The position numbers were made by a program, and so were the translations under genes. 64,000 nucleotides of DNA from Verrucomicrobiaceae bacterium (GTDB lineage Bacteria > Verrucomicrobiota > Verrucomicrobiia > Verrucomicrobiales > Akkermansiaceae): NCBI GenBank assembly GCA_027486655.1, contig JAIXOR010000055.1, forward strand, positions 26,652-90,651, given 5' to 3'. Positions 1 through 10,100 of this stretch are shown one piece after another. Position 1 is the stretch's first letter. Every line of letters starts with the position of its first letter. The notes below the pieces were generated by a model, which was not told the DNA's origin, searched no databases, and worked only from the letters and a program-made list of their open reading frames with translations.

Positions 1-3000
1 TCGGTCCAGGTGGCGAGGTCGGTGGAAGTCCAGACCGTGTAGGTAAGGCCGGTGGTCGTCGGCGTGGCACGACGGGTGTAGCGGAATTTGCCGGTGGCCT
101 TATCGAGCGGGACGACGATCGGATTGACCTCAGAGCTGCCGGTGGGATCGAGGCCGAAGGCGTATTCCTCAAAGTTGGTGAGACCGTCGGAGTCGTCGTC
201 GCCCTCTTCCGCGCCGGCCACGCCGTTGGCTGTGGCCCAGTCGTCGTAGTCGCTTCCGACGTTGAGCGTGAGTTCGCCGGTGGATTCATCAAAGGACCAG
301 TCGCCCTTGGCATCGGTCATGGTCCAGATGCCGTCGTTGTTGCTATCGTCGTAGCCGACCACGGTGAAGGTGGATTCGAAGGACGAAGCGGGATTGAGGT
401 TGGCGACGTCCACCAGCAACCAGATTCCGCCGGTGGTGCCGGTGACGGCGGAAGTATTGATGGCGAAGTCACCCCTGAAGATGGCGGTGCCGGTGCCGCC
501 GACGATGTTCTGGCCGCTGTCGCTGACTACGAAGGTGAGTTGGCCGCTGTCGGCGAGTTCGAGGGTGCCGCCGTTGATCGTGGTGAAGCCGGTGTAGGTG
601 TTGGCGGCGGAGAGTATCATCGTACCATCGCCGGACTTGCTGACGTTTGCCGGAGCGCCTCTATAGATTCCGTAGAAGGCGCCATTGTGCATCACGCCGC
701 CCACGTTCAAGGTGCTGCCGCTGTCCACGAAGAAATCCACGTTGGCAGCGCGCAGGGCGACTTCGGCGTTCAGATTCGAGGTGCCGGTGGCCGTCACATT
801 GCCGGTGAGGTGGAAGTTCCCCCAGTCGGCGTTGCCGCCGCCCACGGCATCCACCGTGCCGCCGTTGAGGACCAGGCCGTTGAGTTGGTTGGCAAGGGCG
901 TTGAACGCGCGCAGAGTCGCGCCGCTTTCCACCGTGACAAGACCTGGGACGATGGCTGTTCCCGTGCCGACGTTTCCGAGTGTCCAGTCGGTCGCGAGTG
1001 CCAGCACGCCTTCCGACACGGTGATCGCGGAGCTGAAATTATTTTGCGCCGAGAGCGTGAGTGTTCCGGCACCGGCTTTGTTCAGAGCATCAACGGTCGC
1101 CAATTTCGCGCTGATGGCGGCGGTGAGGCCAGACCCCACCGTGAGGGTCGAAATGTCGGACGAGGAATTGAGAGTCAGGGTGCTGGACCCGGCAAGCGTG
1201 TAGCCCGTAGTTCCGAAGGTGAGTCCGCCGATGGTCCGGCTACTGTCGAGGTTCACGGTGACGCCCGTGGCGGCATTGAAGGTTGCGATGCTGTCGAAGC
1301 CGCTGGCGACCGTGCCGCCGCTCCAGTTGCCAGCGACGCTCCAATCTCCATTCGATAGTGAGGTCCAGGTTCCATTTCCACCGAGAATCTCGAGCGAGCC
1401 GGTTCCGGTGAAATAGGAGCCGTAGGTGGAATGGCTGGAGTTGTAAATGCCGGGCGTCAATTCGGTGCCGTCGATCTTGATGCTACCGACCACGTCGGTG
1501 CCGACGAAACCGAGATTGAGAATACCATTGAGGCCGATGATGACTTGGGCGTTGTCATTCAAGAATGCCTGGCTGAGGGAGAGCGTTCCCGCCTCGACGG
1601 TGGTCGTGCCGGTGTACGTGTTGACGCCGGTGAGCGCGATCGTGCCCGTGCCGGTCTTGACGAGATTGCCAACGAAGGCCGGGTTGCCGTCGGTATTGGT
1701 GATCACGCCGTCGAAGGTGCTGCTGCCATCTGCCACACCGATGGTCAGGTTCTGGTAGCCCCCGCCGCTGAAGCCGGTTCCGATGCTGCCGGAGCCGGTG
1801 ATCTTGTCGACGCGGACGTTGGCTTCGACAGTGCTGAAGACGGCACCGGAAGCCACGTTGAGGTCGGAGAGGTTTCCGGACCACGATTCGTTGCCATAAG
1901 ATCCTGCGGTGAAGCTTCCTCCCTGGACGTCGATTAGCGCGCCGGGGTCGAGGGCGAAGGTGGCGGAGGTCGCGGGCCAAATCAGATTGCCCGCGCCGGT
2001 TTTGCGGAGGGTTCCCCCGCCGTTGATGGTGGTGCTGCTGGCGTTGTAAGTGCCGGCGGCCACGTTGAACTCGAGTGCCGCGCCGGTGGCGATGCCGTGG
2101 GTGGCCGAAGCGAAGGAACCTCCCGCATAGCTCAGGGTTCCCGCGGTGATTGAGGTGCTGCCGCTGTAGCTGGATGTGCCGCCGAGCACCAGGGTGCCGG
2201 TGCCCGACTTGAGCAGGCCTTCGGTGCCGGTGAGCGTGGCGTTGACGGTGGCGGTGGTGCCAACGGCTACATTGACGGTGGGCGTGGGATAGGTGATGTC
2301 GCCATCGAGGGTGAGGTTGCCCGTCCCATTGGAAAGCGTGTGGTTGGCGCCGAAGAAGAGCAGCGCGCCGATCGGCCGGACCACATCGACGGCGGCGGTG
2401 ACCGGAGTGGGGCCGTTGAAGGTGGCGGATTTGTCGATGCCCTGGCCGATGGTGTTGGCGTCCCAGTTCGAGGCGGTGCTCCAGTTGCCGCCGCCGCCGG
2501 TCCAGATGCCATCGGCAGAGGTAAAGACGGCCGGCAGGGCGCGGAGCTGGATCATGTTGATCTGCACCGAGGAATTGGCCGTGATCGCGATGTCCTGGGT
2601 CGAACTGTCCGCCGTGAAGGTCCCGACCGCCCACTGGCCGACGCCCGCGCCGTTGTTGTAATCCAAGGTGACCGGCGTCGAGCCGGCGAGGTCCAGGTTC
2701 CGGTCATTGATGTCTCCCGCGCCGGTGCGCGAGTCCTGGACCCAGTATTGGATGGCGTATTCCTGGCCGATGGCCAGCCCCGAGAAGGTAAGGGTGCCAC
2801 TGGTGGCGTTCATGTACCGCATGTAGCTAAGGGTGTCCCAGGTGTAGCCGGGGTTGGTGCCGTATGAGCTACCCTGCGGGCTGTTGCCGGCGATTCTGGT
2901 GTTACCCGACCAAGAGCCTCCACCCAAAGCCAACGTGACACCGTTTTGGGTGAATGCGCCGGGGTCATCGCCGCTCAAGAAAACGGTCTGCTGGGGAGTG

Positions 3001-3293
3001 GATTCGAAGAAGGTCACCCGGTTGATCCAGGTATCACCTGAGACTCCGGTGAAAACCATGGCGAACACCGAGGTGCCGGTGGAGAAAACGTCCGCCGTCC
3101 CGGTGGTCGAGCTATAGGTTACGTTGTTGTTCGGCTGGAAGTTCTTCACGGCGATGCCGCTGCCGGCGTCGCCCGTGATGGTCGTGGCGCTACCCCAGGT
3201 GATAGGGGCGGCCATCGCGGAGGGCACGTGGCCGAGGGCGAGCAGCGAGGGGAGGAAGGCGGAACGAAAGAGAAGACGGATTGAGGGTTTCAT
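1..3293 (-). CDS. PATR-type secreted surface protein, 3' end outside window
   Basis: ATG at 3293 (MKPSIRLLFRSAFLPSLLALGHVPSAMAAPITWG, signal peptide). Frame appears open to the window edge by hand translation, so the ORF track misses it. Repeats of the type LVKTGTGTIALTGVNTYTGTTTVEAGTLSL; C-terminal DYDDWATANGVAG..DDDSDGLTNFEEYAFGLDP..FRYTRR. Confidence 0.85.
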   Translation of the reverse strand, partial: MKPSIRLLFRSAFLPSLLALGHVPSAMAAPITWGSATTITGDAGSGIAVKNFQPNNNVTYSSTTGTADVFSTGTSVFAMVFTGVSGDTWINRVTFFESTPQQTVFLSGDDPGAFTQNGVTLALGGGSWSGNTRIAGNSPQGSSYGTNPGYTWDTLSYMRYMNATSGTLTFSGLAIGQEYAIQYWVQDSRTGAGDINDRNLDLAGSTPVTLDYNNGAGVGQWAVGTFTADSSTQDIAITANSSVQINMIQLRALPAVFTSADGIWTGGGGNWSTASNWDANTIGQGIDKSATFNGPTPVTAAVDVVRPIGALLFFGANHTLSNGTGNLTLDGDITYPTPTVNVAVGTTATVNATLTGTEGLLKSGTGTLVLGGTSSYSGSTSITAGTLSYAGGSFASATHGIATGAALEFNVAAGTYNASSTTINGGGTLRKTGAGNLIWPATSATFALDPGALIDVQGGSFTAGSYGNESWSGNLSDLNVASGAVFSTVEANVRVDKITGSGSIGTGFSGGGYQNLTIGVADGSSTFDGVITNTDGNPAFVGNLVKTGTGTIALTGVNTYTGTTTVEAGTLSLSQAFLNDNAQVIIGLNGILNLGFVGTDVVGSIKIDGTELTPGIYNSSHSTYGSYFTGTGSLEILGGNGTWTSLSNGDWSVAGNWSGGTVASGFDSIATFNAATGVTVNLDSSRTIGGLTFGTTGYTLAGSSTLTLNSSSDISTLTVGSGLTAAISAKLATVDALNKAGAGTLTLSAQNNFSSAITVSEGVLALATDWTLGNVGTGTAIVPGLVTVESGATLRAFNALANQLNGLVLNGGTVDAVGGGNADWGNFHLTGNVTATGTSNLNAEVALRAANVDFFVDSGSTLNVGGVMHNGAFYGIYRGAPANVSKSGDGTMILSAANTYTGFTTINGGTLELADSGQLTFVVSDSGQNIVGGTGTAIFRGDFAINTSAVTGTTGGIWLLVDVANLNPASSFESTFTVVGYDDSNNDGIWTMTDAKGDWSFDESTGELTLNVGSDYDDWATANGVAGAEEGDDDSDGLTNFEEYAFGLDPTGSSEVNPIVVPLDKATGKFRYTRRATPTTTGLTYTVWTSTDLATWT

Positions 3294-3431
3294 AGTGATG
3301 TAGAGTTGGCGTGGTCTGCCAAGGAAGCAATCCTCACTGTGGTTTGGCGGCGCGCTGCTGTCATGTCATGCAAACACATGACACCGCGAGTCGCCGCGGG
3401 GCAGTCTGCTCCGGAGCGGTGAACGCGTTGC

Positions 3432-4076
3432 TCAGGCCCCCTTGAGACGGGCGACAGCCTGGGCGCGGGAGTGGACGTGGAGTTTTTTGTAGATCCGGCC
3501 GATGTGGGTCTGGACCGTGGAGTGGGTGATCTTGAAATGAACGGCGATTTCCTTGAGCAGCAGGCCTTGGGCGAGCAGTTCGAGGATTTCCCGCTCGCGA
3601 GGGGAAAGCTGGGCGATATCATCCCCTTCCCGGCTGACCGGAGGAAACCTGCGGAAGGCCTGGACCACGCAGCGGGCGATCGACGAGGACATGGGCGCGC
3701 CGCCGCAAAGCACGTCGCGGATGGCTTCCAGCAACTGCGCACGGCGCACCGGCTTAAGCAGGTAACCACTGGCTCCGACTGAGAGCGACTGGAAGATCAC
3801 GTCGGTATCATCATAGACCGTCAGCATGATGATCTGCGTGTCCGGCAAAAGTCCGGCGAGCCGGGCGACGCAGTCCACCCCGCTCATGCCGGGCAGGTTG
3901 ATGTCCATGAGCACGACCTGCGGATGGAGAAAGGTCAGGCGGTCCAGCGCCTCCTCGCCGGAGCCGAATGAACCGGTGCAGACAAACTCCGGATCGCCGC
4001 CGAGGATATCCTCCAGACTGCGCCTCAGCCCCGGATCATCCTCGACGATGCAGACTTCGGTGCGTGGCGTTTTCAT
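3432..4076 (-). CDS. NarL/LuxR-family response regulator
   Basis: MKTPRTEVCIVEDDPGLRRSLEDIL..VVLMDINLPGMSG..MLTVYDD..KPV plus C-terminal HTH (LSPREREILELLAQGLLLKEIAVHFKITHSTVQTHIGRIYKKL). ATGA overlap with the upstream kinase gene. Confidence 0.95.
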   Translation of the reverse strand: MKTPRTEVCIVEDDPGLRRSLEDILGGDPEFVCTGSFGSGEEALDRLTFLHPQVVLMDINLPGMSGVDCVARLAGLLPDTQIIMLTVYDDTDVIFQSLSVGASGYLLKPVRRAQLLEAIRDVLCGGAPMSSSIARCVVQAFRRFPPVSREGDDIAQLSPREREILELLAQGLLLKEIAVHFKITHSTVQTHIGRIYKKLHVHSRAQAVARLKGA

Positions 4077-6310
4077 GGGGAAAATGGAGCCTTTAGCGAA
4101 ACGGTGGTGCCGTGATCCGCGGTGCTTTTCAGGTCGAAACTGCCGCCGATGGTATCCATGCGCAAGCGCATGTTGCCACAACCTCGTGGCGAGGCAGCCG
4201 CGGCGGCGACATCACAGCCTCTGCCGTCGTCGCGGATCTCCACCAGAAAACGCCCCCGCTCGACCCCCATTTTCAGCGTGACGGTTCCCGGATGGCCGTG
4301 GCGCACGGCATTGTGAACGGCCTCCTTGGCGGCAAGCAGAAGATGATAGCGCTGGGCGGCGGAAAGCGAGCCATGCGGCAGGCTGTCCGGCAGCTCGAAG
4401 CGGCAGCGCACGTTGGCGGAAGCCAGATAGTCCTGGGCGAACTTGCATAAATACTTGGTGAAATGTTCCAGAGTGTCGTTGGTCGGGTTCACCGCCCAGA
4501 CAATCTCACCGAGACGACGCGTGTTGCTTTCCGCATTCTTGAAAATCCGGTCGAGGGGACAGCGGGCGGGATGCTCCGGCGGCAGGGATTCGCGGGCAAG
4601 TTCGCTGATCATGGCGATCTCGGCGAGATTCGCCCCGAGGTCGTCGTGGAGGTCTCGGGCGATGCGGGCGCGTTCTTCGGCGAGGGCGGCGCGCGCATTG
4701 GCGGCGGCCAGCTGGCGGGCCGTGCGGCGCTGCATGACACGTCGCGAGAGAAAAACCGCGGCGATCATCGCGACAGCGACACCGAGGCCTTGGAAAGTCC
4801 GGTTTTCCCATGGATGCTGGCGGACCACGATGGGCAGCCGGAAAACCGTGGCATCCCACTGGTTGTCGCTGTGAAGCGCCTGCGCCTCGAAGACATGCCT
4901 TCCCGCCTGAGGGCAGACCATTTCGATGGTCTTGTTAGAAGCATGCTGCCATTCATCGACATCGCCGGAAACCCGCCAGCGGAACACATCATTCGGCGGC
5001 CTGCCGGGCTGCGGAATCTTCAAATCAAGGGACAGCCGGCGCGTGCCGGGCGGAATGACCAAGCCTTCCCGCCCATCGAGCGACTTTCCGTCGGCGCGTC
5101 CGGTTACCAACACAGGCGTGCGGGATTCATAGACTTCGACTTCGGCCAATTGCGGGGAATTCGGAACTATACTTTCCGAGAATATCCGCAGGTAGCGCCC
5201 GCGGAATGCGCCCTGCCCATTTCCCGCACGCACCAAATCCACCGCCCCTGCCACCGGCAAACTACCATCCGCGCGTAGCAGGGCAGTCCATGTCGGGGGA
5301 GTCCCATCATCCGGCGCTTGCTCGAACAATTTCACCCGCAGCCGGTTCATACGGTCCTGTGTCTGGGCGTCTCCCCGGTTTCGCAGGCCGATGTGGTCGA
5401 GGTTCGCCACCCGACCGAGGTCGATTTCGAAATAAAAAACTGAGCCCAGATCAGGATCCTTCGGGTGTGCGATGGTGGCGGGCAGTCCGTCGGTGAGATT
5501 GGTGGCTTTTTGGGACTGGCCCACCTCGGCAACGTCATAGAGCGCGTGACTCGCAGTGGCCTGCTGGTGTAAGGCGATATTGGTGGTTTGCCGGACATGG
5601 GTGCCGACGTGGAATTCAGTCAGGGTGAAATCATGAGGCGGCCACCAACTCATGCCCCTGTTTTCCGTGCCCGGCAACTTCACCGGAATGGCATCAAGGC
5701 GGAACCCGGTGACCCTCCCGCATGGCAGGCGGGCCGTCAGGCGATACACATCGTCCGGTTGGTTTCCCACGTTGTTGAAACGGAAGAAATCCAGATGCAG
5801 CCGCCCTTCCGCGGTACGCCGGAGGTTGTTCACGTCGGCGGCAAAGCGGGAGATTTCGAGCGGCTGCCAGTTTCCTTGCAGGGACGGCTCGGCGTCCGTG
5901 GTGAAGGACAGGGAAAACTCGGCCAGCGCGTTCCATGGCCGGCCCGCGAGAAAGAACAAGTCGATGTCGAGTTCATCGGATTCGACAGGGTGCTCGCAAC
6001 GGACCACCAGAGCCTGCGGTTCCGAAACCTTCGGCGCGGGCGACCAACCGCGAGGCCCCTCGGGCACACCATCGACCACGAATGCCAGATCATCGGCCGG
6101 GCCGGCATGGAAGGTGGCTTCCGGATGGGTCAGGCGTATCTGTTCCGCAGCCAAGAGCGTGGAAAGAAATGCCAGCAAAGCGGCTGGAACCCAGGCGCGA
6201 CCTAAAAATCTACCCCGGCAAGGGTTGCGGAGGAAGAACGGGCCCGGGAGACGCAGGTTCACACCCGCTTTCTGACGCGGTTCACATGAAACTTCAAGCG
6301 TAGTCAGCAT
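4073..6310 (-). CDS. NarL-type sensor histidine kinase with periplasmic discoidin-like (F5/8C) and Y_Y_Y-like regions
   Basis: HisKA_3 motif ARIARDLHDDLGANLAEIAMISELA, HATPase motif EIRDDGRGCD; TM segment near FQGLGVAVAMIAAVFLS; periplasmic NIALHQQATASHALYDVAEVGQSQKATNLTDG..FEIDLGRVANLDHIGLRNR. Confidence 0.9.
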   Translation of the reverse strand: MLTTLEVSCEPRQKAGVNLRLPGPFFLRNPCRGRFLGRAWVPAALLAFLSTLLAAEQIRLTHPEATFHAGPADDLAFVVDGVPEGPRGWSPAPKVSEPQALVVRCEHPVESDELDIDLFFLAGRPWNALAEFSLSFTTDAEPSLQGNWQPLEISRFAADVNNLRRTAEGRLHLDFFRFNNVGNQPDDVYRLTARLPCGRVTGFRLDAIPVKLPGTENRGMSWWPPHDFTLTEFHVGTHVRQTTNIALHQQATASHALYDVAEVGQSQKATNLTDGLPATIAHPKDPDLGSVFYFEIDLGRVANLDHIGLRNRGDAQTQDRMNRLRVKLFEQAPDDGTPPTWTALLRADGSLPVAGAVDLVRAGNGQGAFRGRYLRIFSESIVPNSPQLAEVEVYESRTPVLVTGRADGKSLDGREGLVIPPGTRRLSLDLKIPQPGRPPNDVFRWRVSGDVDEWQHASNKTIEMVCPQAGRHVFEAQALHSDNQWDATVFRLPIVVRQHPWENRTFQGLGVAVAMIAAVFLSRRVMQRRTARQLAAANARAALAEERARIARDLHDDLGANLAEIAMISELARESLPPEHPARCPLDRIFKNAESNTRRLGEIVWAVNPTNDTLEHFTKYLCKFAQDYLASANVRCRFELPDSLPHGSLSAAQRYHLLLAAKEAVHNAVRHGHPGTVTLKMGVERGRFLVEIRDDGRGCDVAAAAASPRGCGNMRLRMDTIGGSFDLKSTADHGTTVSLKAPFSP

Positions 6311-6390
6311 GCACCTTGGTCAATCGTAAGCCCCGTGAGGAGAACAAATAAATCAACTAAAGCATATTTCATCTGTTGGTGAGCTATCGG

Positions 6391-7126
6391 TTAGAAGTCT
6401 TGTTGGAAGACGCGGAAGGCTTCGGCGTCCATGAACTTGCCGCGCTTTTTCACCAGGTAGAGCGTATGGCGGCCGGGTGTCAGATTGGTGAGCGAAACCA
6501 GCGGTGAATTCGATTTCGGCTTGCCGTGGTATTGGTTGATCCGGCGGACGCTCTGGCCGGCGAGGGAGACCTCGATGGTGCCACGTTCGGGGCCTTGGGG
6601 GCGAGGATTTGAACGGGCAGTGCCGTTGAAATCGAAATGGACGAAATCTTCATGGCGGTCCGTGCTGTGGATGGAGTTGTTAGGTCCGGGATTCTTCCGG
6701 TTTCCGCCCGCCGGTATGTATACTCGGAACATGTCCACCTGCAGCCGGGAACCTCCGATCTTAACGCCCTTGAGTTCGTGTTTGCCATCGAGTGAGGAAT
6801 CGATCTCACCCATGCCGTTGCCGACCATCATCACGCCGGTGCGATTGAAATCGACGGTGAAGAAATGGCCGTCGAAGGGGGTAAAGTGGATGTGGCTTTG
6901 GTATTCACCACCGTCGCGGTGCTGGTGCTGCCAGTTGCCGTGGATTCGACCCATCCCGCGCAGCCGGGTTGGGTGACGGTGTTGTTGAAGACCTCTGGGG
7001 AGCCCCGATTTCGGCTTTATGAAAGGAACGGATTTTCCAAGAAGGCTCTGTTGCTTGGAGGAACTGCAGGCTCCCGGTAACGAAGAAAACAGCGAGCGAA
7101 GGGATGCATTGAAAGACCAACTCCAT
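6391..7126 (-). pseudogene. Probable frameshifted small secreted protein gene
   Basis: Signal-peptide start MELVFQCIPSLAVFFVTGSLQFLQA (ATG 7126) lies in a different frame from the 6391..6954 ORF (TPFDGHFFTVDFNRTGVMMVGNG..GRHTLYLVKKRGKFMDAEAFRVFQQDF). Gene begins 11 nt after the GH78 stop. Confidence 0.5.
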
Positions 7127-7136
7127 GGAAGAGGAA

Positions 7137-10100
7137 TCAGGTCGATTGAGCGGAGATCCGGACGAAGAGCCGGGTTTCGGAAAGCAATGCAGGGGACAGG
7201 GTGACCTCGACCGACTCGTTGTCGGTTCCGGGGATGGCGGCGGTGGTCTGCAATGCACCGCTATCCGGGGTCCAGTCGGTCAGGTTGGTGGAGGTTGAGA
7301 CGGTGAAGATCAAGCCGCTGAGGGTTCTTTTGCGCCGGGTATAGGTGAAGGTGCCGGTGGAGGGGGCCGGGAAATCGAGATAAGGGTTCGTGGAGTCGCC
7401 GCCTTGGGGATTCTGGCCGAATGCGTATTCTTCGAAATTGGAATGGCCATCCTGGTCGTCGTCGTCATTCGGGCCGCCGCTTAGGTTGATGGGCGCTTTC
7501 CATGAATCGTAATCCGAAACCAAGGTGATGCTGAGATTATCGATGCGGGTGATGTTCCAGGAGCCGTTGTAGGGATTGGCGGAGAAGCTCAGGTAGCCTT
7601 CGCCGCTGCCTAGTTGCGGCAGAGGGTAGGTGCCGACTAGGGTAGTGCCGTCATAAAGCTTGGCCTTCGAGCCGTTGCCGTTGAACGCGGAGCCGGTGCC
7701 GGCGGTGTTGGAAAGCACGATGCGGAAGGTGTTTCCGGCATGGCTGGTGTCGGGCAATTGCCTGATGCCATTGATCCAGACCTGCATGGAGCCGTTGAGG
7801 ATCGGCAAGATGCCGAAGCGGATTCGACCGTCGTTCGCGATGATGTTTTTCGCGCTGCCGATGCCGATGGACGACCAGCAGCCGGGGACGGTGGTGTCCG
7901 TGACCCGGGCGTCCATTTGAATGGAGAGCGGAAGATCGAACGCGTTGGCGGGCGTGGAGAAATCCTGGTTCAGGGCGGCGGTGGCACCGTAGCCTGCATC
8001 ACCGACGAGGAGCATGGCGGCGGTGTTTCCGTGCTGGGCCTGCCAGTCCTGTCCGGCGGTGGTGACCGTGTAGCTGACGGGAGCGAGTGTGCCCTGCTGA
8101 TCAGCCGCGAGCGTCGTGTTGAATCCGGCGGTGCTCTCGCTGACGGAGTCGAAATCGTCTTCTAACAAGAGCTGGCTGGTCCGGGGTGGAACCGGAAGCG
8201 CCATGGTCCATTGATACGAACCCGAGCCGACCTCGTGGCTGGTGCCATTCGGCAGGACAACGGTGGCCGTGCTGTTCGGAGGGATGACCGCATTCAGGAT
8301 GAACTGGTCGTTTTCCTTGCGCCAGTTGCTGGTGATGCGGCCGTAGGGGCCGTCGTGGTGGGTGTTGACGAAAGTCAGATCGCCGACCATCGCGGGCTTG
8401 ATGAGCACTTTTTTAAATCCGGGTTCGGCAGGGCGGATGCCACCGAGGATCTGATAGAGATAGGCTCCGATGGGGCCGCCGAGCGAGGGCATCTGGACCT
8501 GGCCGCCGTTCCAAGTTTCCATCTGCACGCCATTTTGGACGAGCGTGTTCCAGCCAGGGTAGTCCTGTTGCATGACCATCCGGTGGGTGAGTTCCGCCTG
8601 GCCGAGATCGGGTAGTCCTAACAACAGATGGATCGTGCCAACGAAGCCGGTGCTGACGTGTTCGTCGCGTTCGCCGATGTTTGCGACGAGGCGATCAAGC
8701 ACGAGCTGCTTCTTGTCCTCGGGGATCATGCCGAGGTAGAGCGGCAGGATCTGGGCGGTCTGGGTGTCGGCAACGGAGCCGACCTGGCCGGTGCTGGCAT
8801 TGAGGAAGCGGCGGTTGAAGCCGTCCTTGATCTCGGTGGCGAGGGCGGCGTAGGTGGCGGCGTCGCTTGTGTTGCCGAGCAGTTCGGCGGAGCGCTGGAG
8901 GATGGTGGCGTAGAGGTAGTAGGCGCAGGTCGAGGTGATCGGCACCGCGGTGCGGGTGGGATTGCTGATCGAGCCGACCTCGATCCAGTCGCCAAGGCCC
9001 CAGGAGATCACCTTGTCGGCGTCGGCGCGGGTGGCCAGGTGATCCATGAAGAGCTTCATGGCCGGGTAGGCTTCCTCGATGTATTTGCGGTCGCCGTAGT
9101 AGTGGTAGAGGTGCCAGGGCGTGTAAACGATCATGCCCGCCCACCATGGGCCGTTGTAGCCCGGCACCGCGATGTCGATCTGCGGCATGACCGGATCAAG
9201 GTAGCCGTTAGCCTGCTGGGTGTCGCGCATGCTCTTCCACCAGTTCCAGTAGAACTCCTCGCTATCGAAGTCATAGACGCTGGTATGGATCATCCCCATC
9301 ACGTCCTGCGACCAACCGGTTTTCTCGCGGCTGGGATCCATCGGATAGTCGAAGTTGTAGTTCCGCTGGGTGCGCAGCAGGGTCTGGTATTGCTGGTTGA
9401 GGAAGGCGTTCGAGCATTCGAAATTGCCGACGCGCGGGAGGTCGATGCCGACCGAGACGCGGGTGAGCGTGTCCGGCGTGGGGGGCTGGGTGAGGCCCTC
9501 GACGCGCACGGTTTTGCTGATGGTATGGAAGTACCATTTAGGCTCGAAGGTTTCCTCGCCGCTGCCGCTCAACGTGCATTGCATGCCGACCTGCGGGCCT
9601 TCGGGATACGCGGTCTGGCCAAAGGCAGAGCTGAAATCGCCACGTTGCAGGACGCTGACGGTCTGGCCGGCACTGCCGCTGGTCTTCAGACGCAGCCAAC
9701 CGGTGGCAAGGTGGTCGAAGTGGAATAAATTGCCGTTGATCGAGGTGGGTGAAGCGGTTTCCAATACTCGAACCGGCGCAACGGTGCGGGCGAATAAGGT
9801 GCCGCCTGGGTTTTGCAGGATGTTGGTGGCGAACCAAGCGGCATCCGGATAGCCTGTTAGGTTCCAGCCGTTTTTCGCGAGGCGCTTGTCGATCTTTTCT
9901 CCGACCCAGAGATCGTTGAAAGTGTTCTCGCCGATGTTCCATTTCCACGAGCCATCGGAAACGACGGTCTGGCTGGTGCCGTCGGTGAATTCAACGAGCA
10001 GGCGGAACAAGACGCGCGGCGGTGCGGCTTTGCCATACCAACCGAGGTAGCCGCCGCCCGGGGTGGATGCGAAGCCGTGGGCGAGCGAGATGCCGAGCGC

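Noticed and set aside
540-1358. Long plus-strand ORFs antisense to the left-edge PATR gene (also 1431..1937, 2340..2867)
   Set aside because: Low-complexity Gly/Val/Glu-rich shadow frames opposite a strongly coding minus frame with signal peptide and PATR repeats; typical high-GC artefacts.
1555-2634. 359-aa minus-strand ORF rich in Arg/His
   Set aside because: Out-of-frame reading of the 1..3293 gene; RHRR/HRQ-rich composition is characteristic of a +1 shift of Gly/Thr/Asn-rich coding sequence.
8628-9728. 366-aa plus-strand ORF antisense to GH78
   Set aside because: Shadow ORF of a well-supported GH78 gene; no recognisable domain.
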